Shown here piece after piece: positions 47,045 to 57,532 of a DNA stretch of 64,000 bases. Source of the DNA: Polytrichum commune (taxonomy: Eukaryota > Streptophyta > Polytrichopsida > Polytrichales > Polytrichaceae); NCBI GenBank assembly GCA_950295325.1, contig OX485805.1, positions 53,778,758 through 53,842,757 on the forward strand. The letters are read 5' to 3'. The position numbers and the translations under genes were made by a program. The notes beneath the pieces are model-generated. The model had not been told where the DNA came from. It saw nothing but the letters and a program-made list of their open reading frames with translations, and made no database searches. The first letter of the stretch is position 1; every line of letters starts with the position of its first letter.

Positions 47045-47263
47045 CCCTAACGAACCTAAACCAGAGCTCCCAGCATTCAACACAAGTCGTCACCCTGCTG
47101 CTGCAGGACTCGACTTCAATACAACACTGCGGAGCTCGTACTATCCTGCGGACGACGACTGCAGATGCAGGATGATATTGATCTCTTTCAATGGCTATGT
47201 GTATTAGTTCCAGGTAAGAAAGGCGCTGCAAAAGTACTGAAGGTCCGGTACCGGCAGGGGCTG

Positions 47264-47271
47264 CTTATAAG
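47264..47271 (-). promoter_or_regulatory. Probable TATA box of XTH B
   Basis: The minus strand reads CTTATAAGCAGCCCC about 220 bp upstream of the preferred start codon. The spacing allows a 5' leader of about 190 bases. It lies next to the GAGT-rich microsatellite. Confidence 0.5.
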
Positions 47272-47403
47272 AGCAATGCCCAAAGCGAAAAAGGCTGCTG
47301 AGCAGAAGATGAGATTCTTGCTGTAGCTAGCAGCTCGACATTATCCGCGTGCGTGCCAGCTCGATCGCGGTGGTGCGAGGAGCTGGGGTCAATGATAAGA
47401 AGG

Positions 47404-47475
47404 TGATGAGTGGGGAGTGATGAGTGAGTGAGCGAGTGAGCAAGTGAGTGAGTGAGCGAGCAGGAGAGAGGGACA
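47404..47475. repeat. GAGT/GAGC microsatellite upstream of XTH B
   Basis: Imperfect tetranucleotide repeat (GTGAGTGAGCGAGTGAGC and so on) 130-210 bp upstream of the putative TATA box, with a smaller GAGT run at about 47590-47605. On the gene strand it is a CACT/CTCACT tract, a common feature of plant promoters and 5' leaders. Confidence 0.7.
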
Positions 47476-47605
47476 GAGCGAGCGCGTGAGGCAGGGAGGA
47501 GAAGATGTAATTTGTGAAGTAAGTTAAGAAAGTTAGGATGCAGAGTGAGATGCTGCTGCCGCAGCTAGCGACGCGGCTGTCAGGAGGGAGTGAGTGAGTG
47601 AGGGT

Positions 47606-49227
47606 GTGGGGGAGGGGACTGTGGCTGCCTGGCCGGCCAGTTGTCGGAGGGGATCCCTTCCTCTGCACTGCGCTAGATGTGTCTTTGAATGGCTACTTTT
47701 CCCGGACCAGCCCATTGCTTCCAGGATATGGAAACACGCAACTAAGTGAATCCAAATTTAGGCCGCAAGCTGCTTTCCTCACAGTTTTTGGAGCTCATAT
47801 GAATATCTTATTCATTTTCAAAGTGAAGATTCTCGTGCTCAATAAGTTGGTCATATTGGTCTCTCTGATCATGTTGACTATTGAGTTTAGAATAGTTATC
47901 AAATTTGAACACATAGTCCAATCTCTTTTAGCCACATGTCCTTTTGGTATCCGTTCTTGGAGCCACACCCGACCACATATTACTCAAAAGTAGGTGTCCA
48001 ATTAAGATAAGTAACCGAGTTAGGCGTGTCTACTTTAAACTCCATTTGCACCAACAGAAGGGGAGAACCGACCGCTAGTTACAAATGAATAAGCTGAAGT
48101 TCAAAACTTCAGGAAAATTACACATCAGTTTAGAGGAATCCAGTGGATTTGATGTCATATTCGTTTATCAACTTTGTGACATTCTTAGTTTTCACTGAGA
48201 GAAAGTGTCATATTTGTGACATTATTGTACTCAATAAGTTGACATTAACGCAATCAAAACGCATTAGTGTCGGTTTTGAGGAATCCATGGAATGTGCTTC
48301 GAATCAATGAAGAAAAACCGAAAGATCACAACCTGTAACTGGTTGAATTTGGAAACACTAGGATCTTGACCGATTATGCCCAAAAGTCTCCCCAGATACT
48401 GCTCATCACCAGTTGGGGTGGACAGGCCAACCCTCACTTGACACACAAATTAGCCGCTAATCTAGGCCCAAGTGGAATGTCCCCAAAATTGCTTAGAAAC
48501 ATAGTTTAGTCCAATTCTTATTAAAGAAATTATGCATACATTATGGTAAATATGACTGTACAGATGACATACTTGTGATGTTTGGAATGTTCATACAAAT
48601 TTGTAGCATTCTATGTGTTTAAAATCAAAAGACTATAACGTAAATGTGTATGTTCATATGGCCAAGAAGAGGTGATTGCTCAGAGAAAAATGTCCACCTT
48701 GGTCTTTAGGGGTTAAGGGTAGTTTTACATTGGGATTCACAACCAAAAATGTTTTTATTGGTCAAGAGCAAAATTTTGGATCCAAAGAGTTTACACTCGG
48801 ACCCAATTTATGGAGCAAGCTTAAAGATCGCTTTCTCAAACTAGGAGGAATTTTTCCTTGAGTCAAGACCAATGGGATTTGATGGGAAAATGGTGCCACT
48901 TAGCGCCACTTCGCTTCTCATGCTTTGGACTTGGATCTTAGTGTAAACTTCCTTGGGTTAAAATTTTTTCTCTTAACAAATAGGATAATTTACTTGACTC
49001 TAGAGTATCTTTGGTCTTGAACTCTAATGTAAACCCAACCTCAAATCCACCCTAAGGTAGGCTTTGCATTAGGCTCCAAGTGTAAGAAATTTGAGAAACC
49101 AAACATGGACCTTAATTCTAGCTGAAGATTCAACTCAAACTTGAAGCCCGCTTGAAGATTAGTCTCTCAAACTAGGAGGAGCATTTTCTTGAGTTGGTGA
49201 CAAAATGTGGCAAGACAAGGGTGCCAC
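47606..49227. other. Spacer with repeat R copy 2
   Basis: The region 48088-48425 is a copy of dispersed repeat R (AAGCTGAAGTTCAAAACTTC; TTGAATTTGGAAACACTAGG; ATCTTGACCGATTATGCCC). Otherwise anonymous. CTCAAACTAGGAGGA occurs twice (about 48836 and 49169), a sign of a local duplication. Confidence 0.45.
48088..48425. repeat. Dispersed repeat R, copy 2
   Basis: Same blocks as 22618-22800, with an extra ~120-bp stretch in the middle (about 48150-48265). The minus strand has an open reading LLGIIGQDPSVSKFNQLQVV similar to the copy at 50938-51140. Confidence 0.6.
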
Positions 49228-49235
49228 ATTAACAC

Positions 49236-49731
49236 CCCAGGGAGTGCATTGTTCAAGTACTGTATTTATACACGTGGGTGCACAAAAGGGGTATAATTTA
49301 AAACAAGCATGTACAAAATGTACGTACAAGAGACATATTGCTATTAAGCAAGAAGTAGATATACACGAGGCTATAGAAAAATATATGTAAAGTACGCATT
49401 TACGTGTTTACGCGTTCAAGTCAGACCTGGACCAAGAATCATGTGTTTTTTCATCCACTAAGTAACGACTTTATAACTAAAAATCCATGATTTGATATTA
49501 TACATATAATAGGGCCATATTTTTGCATTTCCAAACATTTGTACACATGTTATATACAATTTTTGTATTTGTTTTTGGACCCTTGTGTATGTATGGAAAT
49601 GTATTTTGAAGCAATGAGATTTGTAAGTATATTTCTTGATTTTAGCAAAAATAAAATGTATATAGGGGTATCTTAATAAGGGGCATGCACGCACGTGATG
49701 CTTGGTTTTAATGAATAGTGCACTCCCTGAG
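49236..49731. mobile_element. MITE with CYCAGGGAGTGCA ends (496 bp)
   Basis: The ends CCCAGGGAGTGCATTG and the complement CTCAGGGAGTGCACTATTC are inverted repeats, flanked by the 8-bp repeat attaacac (49228-49235 and 49732-49739). Subterminal CACGTGGGTGCAC and GCACGTGATGCTTGGTTTTA resemble the ends at 13089 and 53661. Non-coding. Confidence 0.85.
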
Positions 49732-49739
49732 ATTAACAC

Positions 49740-52491
49740 CACTTCATTTTTCATGCTTTGAACTTGGATCCTAGTGCAAACTCCTAATTTGATTCATTTT
49801 TTTTCTCAAAACCAATAGGATCAATTGATTTTCTTAGTTTAAAAAAAATTCTTAGTCCCTACTAGTGTAAGCCCATCCTAAGGTGTATGAGTCCCAAGTT
49901 GATAATGTCTTGCCCATCATCCGAAATTCCTTAGGGTTTGTTTAACACATTCAAATACACTCATCTCATTCATACAATGGCATGTGGTCTTCATCAAATT
50001 GTTTACATTTAACATGAGAACCCAAACTTTGGTCATGAATAAGCTTAGTTGTATGAGCTCTAGAATTCTTGTGGAGAAAGCCTATAACCTCGATTTGGAT
50101 TTGCTAACCATCTCAAAGTAATTGCATGTCTAATGTCCTAGGAGCCATGGGAATCTAAAAAGAAATAATATAATGGCGATTGGATGGATCTAGCTGAGGG
50201 ACATGTGCCATAAAACTAACATATATTCATCATAACATTATTCTCAAAATGAAATAATAAAAATTTCAAAAAAGTTGCTTTCATATTTTATATGAGAAAA
50301 CTTGGTATATTTGACAATGTTGATGACAATTGGACCCAAGTTGTCTTTCTTCTTAAATAGTCATATAGGTCCCCCCCCTCAAAACAAGAAACAAAATATA
50401 AAAATTGCATTGACTAACAATTTACCATCTAGCATAGTCAACAAAAATTGGGCTTGTCTTTTTGGTGTCCACAATCACTTTAATTTGGGTGTATGGTTTC
50501 ATTGTGTACACACAAGAGAATTGCCCCTCTCTGTATTTCAGGTCCCATCGATGCTCTTGCATGTTTTTTGACGATGAAATAAGAGGTTCCATTTGTCGAA
50601 GAAGGAGAAGAAGGTAGCATTTAACCTTGATAAGTTAGAGTGCTTAAGCTGGTCTTGGGTTACCCCATCTGTAGTAGGATGCTCTACTTCCCACCCTTCT
50701 GAGATAAATTAAGGTCTTCTCTTGGTAGAGTACAAGAATCTGAAGCTCCCATGGACATTGAAAATTTGGAATTTGCATTGATTTGGGAATGTTTCTGCAG
50801 TATGTTAGGCCTGTGTACTGCCCAAATTTAAGTTGCTATGAAGCTGTGATGTCCTGTACAGACATTATAGCCAAAACCTAAATTGATGTCACTGGGGCAC
50901 TGTCTGAGGAGAACTGACAGTTAGTTACAGGTGAACCAGTTGAGTTTGAGAAATAACCGGTTGAAGTTTGAGACTCCAGGAGAATTACCGATCATTTAAG
51001 AGGAATCTATAGAATATGCCTCAAATGAATGAAGCAAAACCGGAAGATGTCAACATGTAACCGGTTGGATTTAGAATCACTAGGATCTTGACCGACTATG
51101 CCCAAAAACTTCCCAGGCACTGCACTGGGGTTTTTGAAGTCCACGGATGTCCATTGTGGTAAGTTATGAGTCAGGGACAAGTGTTTCATGTATTGGAGAG
51201 TTTGGGAGAATATGGTTTCTGTACTGAGATTCAATTTGATAATAAACCTGGACGAGATACTTGAATTTTATGTTGTGATGGATAGGAAACAGTGTCCGAT
51301 CACAAAGAACAGGAGAATTTTGCCATGCCATACTGTAACTAAGTTGAATGGTCCTAGTGTGAATGCCCCAAATTTGCTGCATGGCCATGATGTCCCCTAC
51401 AGCCATAGCCAAAAGCCATCCAAACTGAGATGCTAGGTACGCATTCATCCGAAAAAGCCAGTGCTTTTCATTGTTCTTGGGTACAGGTCTCTAATAAATT
51501 TCCTTACAATAATTCCTCCTCTGCACAACTTTTGTTACAATCGAAAGGCATTTTTGTCCCTGGGTAGATGCCTCCTTCATAGCTGCCATGAAGCCATATG
51601 CTATTCAGACCTACACACAATCTAGCTGAGATGAGTTCCTTTTCCATGTAAGTTAGCATTTTTTAACTAACTGAAGACAGAGAAGTCTATGATCAACTCC
51701 AGAGTCCACAAAGTGATCAATGATGTGCTCAGCTTCTCAGAGTAGCTTGCCGATAACTGAGTGACTATCAAAGTGTGCGTTTGTTGCATTTCTGGAATCT
51801 GTCATCCTAACCATGACTAGAAGTATCTGAAGGTAGGAAGAATGCTAAAGACATTGGTAAATGTTCACATAGTGGCCATGATGCTGGTTGTGAAATTACT
51901 CTCTGATGATTCTATAGGCACCATTACTATATATTGATATTTGATGAATTGATGTGGTAAGTTCCTTTCCTCCTTTTACATCCTCATTCCTTGGAATTCT
52001 GAAATTATAGTGATGACCTCTTGCATGGTCAACCAATGAACCTTCAAGGTGCAACTTGGCTGTAATAGAGTGCAGTGCTTGGGTGAAACACAATAAGTTG
52101 TAATATCTTGGTGAAATCTCACAAAAGTGTATGGGGGGTGATTCATACTTGGACTATCATTCATGAATGATGAGAAGGGCACCACATGGTTGGAGGACTC
52201 CCCTTTAGGCTGGCCATGTGCATATGTGACACCTCTGTGTATCCAGTATGAATGGATTGGCGCTTTTGTTTCTCTTGGCACATAGTAAGGTGCATCAACA
52301 TCCATGTTGAGTAGTAGCGCCCTTTTGCTAAGTTAACACCCATTCTCAGCCCTTGACTTGCATACATGTATGTCTTGTGGGCTTTCTACACCTTCTAAAC
52401 ACTCTGATACTAATCACACTTCTAGCATGTGTCCCTGCTAGGTAAACACTTTAAGGATATTACGATCTACTCTGACTTTTAGAAAACCATA
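49740..52491. other. Anonymous spacer with repeat R copy 3
   Basis: Repeat R occupies about 50938-51140. The remainder, including the slightly richer stretch 50560-52400, contains only short readings without recognisable domains. Confidence 0.35.
50938..51140. repeat. Dispersed repeat R, copy 3
   Basis: It contains GTTGAGTTTGAGAAATAACC, then GTCAACATGTAACCGGTTGG and CACTAGGATCTTGACCGACT. The minus-strand reading FLGIVGQDPSDSKSNRLHVD corresponds to that of copy 2. Confidence 0.6.
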
Positions 52492-52887
52492 CTACATATT
52501 GTAGTTAGTGTCACCAATTCTATTTGTCTTGACTATTTGTTGACTGCCCATGTAGTGTCACCAATACTGAATGTAAACCCGACACTATTTGTCATTTCCT
52601 GTTAAAAATAATAATGAATCGGACATTATAGATTTACAATGTTGCAATTCTTGTAACTTGCTAAGTGTTTTTCCATCCAAAAATCAATCCTCCATGACAA
52701 TAGTTCATTACAGACATGTTAGGATGTAGAATATGCAAAGTTTTGCTTCAATGATATGCATTTGGATGAACTAGAAGTGAGTTGGGATGACAGTAATTGT
52801 AAGTTTATTCATAGGAAAGTGTCAATAGAAAATTCACTATAGTGACTCAATATACCATATGATACTAAATACAATGTTTTGTGTAAT
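52492..52887 (-). mobile_element. MITE of the CTACACTAAATAT family, copy 3
   Basis: Opposite orientation to the copy at 20612. It reads CTACATATTGTAGTTAGTGT at the left and GATACTAAATACAATG at the right, with the shared inner block TTATAGATTTACAATGTTGC. Ends eroded. Confidence 0.6.
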
Positions 52888-53327
52888 CGTTGTGAAACTG
52901 TACTCAGATAATCAAATGACAAAATTCCAACAGCTCATGTTCAGTATTAATTTTGACAAAGGGTCATGCCTTTCATGTGACGGCCAATTTTTACATCACT
53001 GGTTGTTTGACAGGTTGGTGAAATTTCAACATGTCTTTTGAGACCCGAATTTTCAAATTGAGAGCACTTGTGAGCTTGTGTAGAAAAAACTCCTTTACTA
53101 ATGAGCACTTCCTAAAAATTGACACCAAAATCTATCTATGTTGCATTTAATACATAGCAGTGCCAATAAATCAATGGTGATTGGAAAGTTAACCCACTTG
53201 CTATTGAATAGCATGCAAAGACACGTGCAATGCAAGCTTGGTAAGTTGTTACCTTTAAAAAGGTTGTAAAGGTGGATGAAGCTCCAAGCATATTGCACTG
53301 ACAATTCCTAGTGCTAAGATGTTGATA

Positions 53328-53424
53328 GATATTCAACAATTTCATATGTCAAGTGACGAACGTTTTGGGAGTGATATGTCTAGTGACCAACAATCTGGGA
53401 GTGATATGTCAAGTGACGGGTTGA
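53328..53424. repeat. 33-bp minisatellite, three units
   Basis: The units are ATATGTCAAGTGACGAACG..., ATATGTCTAGTGACCAACA... and ATATGTCAAGTGACGGGTTG, with GGGAGTG between them. Because 33 is a multiple of three the plus strand keeps an open reading with repeated MSSD...GSD. Confidence 0.65.
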
Positions 53425-53660
53425 AGGCCTTGACCCTCGGTCTTGTGACGGGTCAAGTGAAGCCAATGATAATGAACGAATATCAAATGGGTTGTGAGGG
53501 GTGCAAAAAGCAACCCTACTTGTGCTACATTAATTTAGCTATTATGATGCCTTTAAAATTGTGAATATAATACTTAACAATTATGTGGCAAGAAATGATT
53601 TAAGATAGTGTTTCAAAGTTATTCCTTATTTATATACTAGTCCAGTGCTTTTGGGTGTTT

Positions 53661-54383
53661 CTCGGGGGGTGCACATTTCATTAAAACCTAGAATCACGTG
53701 CGTTCACTGCATCCTCTAAAAACCCCCTATATACAAGTTATTTTTTGTGAAATGAAGTAATACACATACAATTGCAACAATAAATATACAAGTGACAATA
53801 TGTATACACAAAAAAACATCCATTCATATATAGTCATTAACATAAGTATACAAATATACTTTTGAACAATAATCAACCCCTATAATATGTATAACAAAAT
53901 ATCCTAGCTTTCATCAGCAAAGTCGTTGAAAACTTTTTCATCTCCCGGATGTAACTCATAAACATTTGATTCACCAATATGTGTCATTGTAGCCAATGCA
54001 ATTAATTATTGTCTCTAAGTCTACCATCAAATGATCAGTAAGATCATATGTCCACTTGTTGTTAGCCCCTTTTTGATACCAACATAAACCAATCTCCACG
54101 TTTGATGGACGGTCCATCAAGTCAATTGGATCCCTATACTGCACCCAACAATTACAAAACTTCCTCCGCATCCAATATGAAAACTTATGATATGTAGTAT
54201 AGTAACAATACCATACAAGTACAATTATTATTGTATACTTTCTAAAGGCCTTCCATATATGTACGTAACTATAAATTATAACATGTATACCATATGTATA
54301 CGTAATATGGCAAGGTCCAAATCAATACCCCTTCTGTGCACTCACGTATACTCGTACATGTTTAGTACAGTGCACCCCCCGAG
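53661..54383. mobile_element. MITE with CTCGGGGGGTGCAC ends (723 bp)
   Basis: A perfect 14-bp inverted repeat CTCGGGGGGTGCAC is flanked by the 8-bp repeat gggtgttt (53653-53660 and 54384-54391). Inside the left end, CATTAAAACCTAGAATCACG and TGCG match the end at 13089. The tip CTCGGGGGG is shared with the 5.7-kb transposon at 5408. It is mostly AT-rich filler, with one 66-codon minus reading (54171-53971) of unknown nature. Confidence 0.9.
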
Positions 54384-54391
54384 GGGTGTTT

Positions 54392-56522
54392 AGGTCTAGG
54401 CAACCTTGGCACCGGGCACTCGTGAAGAGCCCTCTAGTCACTGTAACCACCATACCAATGCAATGCAACACACATTATGCCACCCGTTTTTGGCAAATCT
54501 ATGGGTGTGTGTAAATAGCAATTTTTTTGGGGGCATAGGATGTGTGGCATAAGACCCATATGTTGGTAGCAAGTGGGCCATGCATTCCTCTAACCCTAAA
54601 TACATTTGGGGTCATATATGATCCCAAATTTCATACACATTTTGGTTTTGCAAACTTGATCTATTCAAATGGCACGAATTTTAATCAAAATTTATAAATG
54701 TTGGTAAAGCACCTTTTCCTCAAAAAAATGTCAACAAATTAATGAGTGGCCTAGGGAAAAAAAAATTTGTGAAGGGGATTGCACCATCTCGTCAAGCAAG
54801 TTAGAAATCTATGCGGTGTCACCTCACCAAACCAATGGTAGTCTAGGTCCGAACTTAATTTCACATAGCAGCTCTTGGTCAACCGTGTTGAAATTTGTAT
54901 GACATAATTGATTGGTCTTTGAAGAGCATCCACTATTTGGAATTAGGATTTCAATATATATGGATTTATGCATAAATTTGGGACAAAATCCAACCGCCCA
55001 TATCACATACACTAGATCGCAAAACTACACAAGTATGGCGGTGGGCAAATATGGATTACAAACATTTGAAGGTGTGGTTGTTGTGTTGTCGCTTTTGATA
55101 TTGTCATATGATAATTTTGTCCCCACAAGTGCACATCCCTTATTATTATCGGAAAAAGCGTTTAGTCCAAATACTTAAATGTTAATTATGGGATTTTCCC
55201 ATTTTGTGTTTTCCAATGTCCATCCATTAGGCTAAAATTTTGGACTCATTAGAGGTAGCATTTAGGGTTAGGGCATTGCAAACATAGGGAAAACAACATT
55301 TAAGTGATTTGTTAATCCCCTCCCCCCCCCCCCCATAGTGCATTAGTATTTGAGATTCCCTATAGCTTTTTGAAAAATTCAATAATTTGATATTGAAGGA
55401 TAGGTGCAAGCTTGGTAAAGTGGACCCAAAAAATGCTCCCATATACTAAAACCATCATTTTTTAATTGAATGCCTACAAGTATTAGCAAAATGTTGATTA
55501 AATGTTGATTTTTTTTCATTATGCCCTTTATTGTTGTGTTAAGTACTCAAATTTAAAATATGAAGATGAGATAAATTGAAGTTATCACTAACTGTAATGC
55601 TCACAAGAAAATGGCTAAATATTGTTTTGGAAGTAAATTTCATGACCTTAAATAATAAATATGTGGGATTTTTGTTTCATATATATTCCTTGAATTCATT
55701 ATAAACTTACAAGCAATGTCATCCAAAACAATGTAGATAATCATCAATTTATTGTAATTTATTGTATTTTAAACATATTTCATACAATTACTTGTTCAAT
55801 GTCACCTAATTGCACACCACTTTCACCGTGTTCTAGAACATGTACTTTTAAAAAAAAAATTGTTTTTGTAAATCCGTAAGTTTTTATAATTTTATGATTT
55901 TTTTCTTCCAGAAAACTCAAAGTTAGTAGTTAGTTTTGAATCACTTTCACTTACAAATTTACAGGGATCAAGAGTTGTCAAGCTTGCACCCAGTCATCAT
56001 TCTTTTCACTCCCAGAAAGAAAAAATTGCCAATATTGCTCATTTCATACTACCTCTTATAAAATCGTTACTATCTACCTAACTATGACACATGGACAATG
56101 ACAAAGATTCATGAATTTTATAGACTACAAACAAACTTACATCCATACAGTTACATTCCTGTAAACATGTCGATGGACTTCAAGGATTACATAAACCTGG
56201 CTTCCAAGTCAATGAGTTCACTGTTTTCATCTCAAAATGCGCAAGTGCATTTAGGGTTAAGAGTGAGTTTCCATGTGGACCACTCGTCCACTAAATTCTA
56301 AATAATAGTGGGTTGGAGGTGTTTGCAATAGATAAGCACAAGCCGTCAACCAACCACATTATGATGGCCTACTAGAATGTGGAGGGTCATGGACATGGGT
56401 TGTTAGACTTCCATGCGTCTACTAAAGCACTTTTAAACTTACAAGTGTTGGTTACCGAAGGATTGAAGACCGAGTTTAGGAGGAGGTTAGTAGATGGACT
56501 GGATTTGAGAAGACAAGAGTAG
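54392..56522. other. Anonymous AT-rich spacer
   Basis: No supported gene. A C-run of about 13 lies near 55321-55334. Readings around 54751-55178 and 56098-56301 show no domain. Confidence 0.35.
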
Positions 56523-56525
56523 CTA

Positions 56526-57148
56526 TAGTAATCTCCTACTTAAGTAGGCATCCCGCTTAAGTGCACAATTTTTTTGACAAAAGTTAGGGTTCATACTTAT
56601 TGTTTGAACATGTCATGCAAAGTCATTTGCCGTGAATGCATGAATTTTTAATGCTTGACATAAAATGTCAGTTTGTTAACGCTTCACTGAAACGTCTCAA
56701 ATGATCGTCGCAGTTCATCATACATGTGTCCAACTTCCATTTGAACATTGGAGCAAAGCAATTGGTTGTCGATATCGAGGACAATGCTATGTAGAGCTTC
56801 AAAGCTTTTGAAGTTGGTAGCACTTTCAGATTCAACAAATGTCTTGACAGGTTGGATTTCGTTGTAGTATGTTCTCCTGATTGTCCCAGACTTTCAGGTT
56901 GGCGCCTTCACTGACTTCATACTCCCGCCCCAAAGTGTGTTTGTTTGGCACGTTTGGCTTGCTCAACTTTGCAATGATTTCACATCGTTGGGCTTCGGTC
57001 AAGCCAGTTGCCTCAAGTTTCATATGTTTCACATTGCGATTCATCGAATCAGAGGGTCTAGAAAGCGATATGAGTAAAATACCACCTACCAACTAAGTGC
57101 GCACCAACGGTTCCGGTTCAAAGTGCGTACTTAGGTGGGAGATTACTA
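56526..57148 (-). mobile_element. pogo-like (Tc1/mariner) deletion derivative, copy 1 (623 bp)
   Basis: The ends TAGTAATCTCCTACTTAAGT and the complement TAGTAATCTCCCACCTAAGT are flanked by TA (56524-56525 and 57149-57150). The minus strand still codes the N-terminal DNA-binding helix-turn-helix of a CENP-B/pogo transposase (ATGLTEAQRCEIIAKLSKPN...), directly joined to C-terminal sequence shared with copy 2. The catalytic core is deleted. Confidence 0.85.
56832..57092 (-). pseudogene. pogo/CENP-B-type transposase N-terminal HTH fragment
   Basis: The reading LTEAQRCEIIAKLSKPNVPN, then LGREYEVSEGANLKVWDNQE is the psq-type helix-turn-helix found at the start of pogo/Tigger transposases and CENP-B, which binds the transposon ends. 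The reading stops at 56832 with the central DDE domain missing. Confidence 0.75.
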
Positions 57149-57532
57149 TACACTAAATATGATAATTAAAGTCACCAATTCTAATTTTCTTGCTTAATAC
57201 TAATTGTAAACCGTAGTATAGTGTCACCAACACTAAATGTTAACCCAACATTATTTGTCATTCCTTGTTATTATTTGGGGGATTATAGATTTACAATGTT
57301 GCAAGTACTGTCAATTACCAAGTGATTTTTCATCCAAATTTCAAGCGTCCATGACAATATTTCATCACAAGTTGTTGACAAGAGAAGGTAGCATTTTTGC
57401 CAATGGATGAACTCATCCATCATCCATGACAATATTTGTTCACGGATTCATAAGAAGTGTCATCTAAAAATTTCCCATAGTGACATAAAATACCATATGA
57501 CACTAAATATCATATGTATGTATTTAGTGTAG
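57149..57532 (-). mobile_element. MITE of the CTACACTAAATAT family, copy 4, interrupted at its tip by the pogo derivative
   Basis: It runs from CACTAAATATGATAATT to TATTTAGTGTAG (ending 57532). Its first base C and the TA of its tip lie at 56523-56525, on the other side of the pogo-like insertion, which used that TA as its target. Inner blocks (TTATAGATTTACAATGTTGC, CATCCATCATCCATGACA) match the other copies. Confidence 0.75.

Noticed and set aside
47327-47715. Open readings rich in Leu/Ser/Thr/His (THSLPP...)
   Set aside because: They are translations of the GAGT microsatellite and flanking promoter DNA of XTH B.
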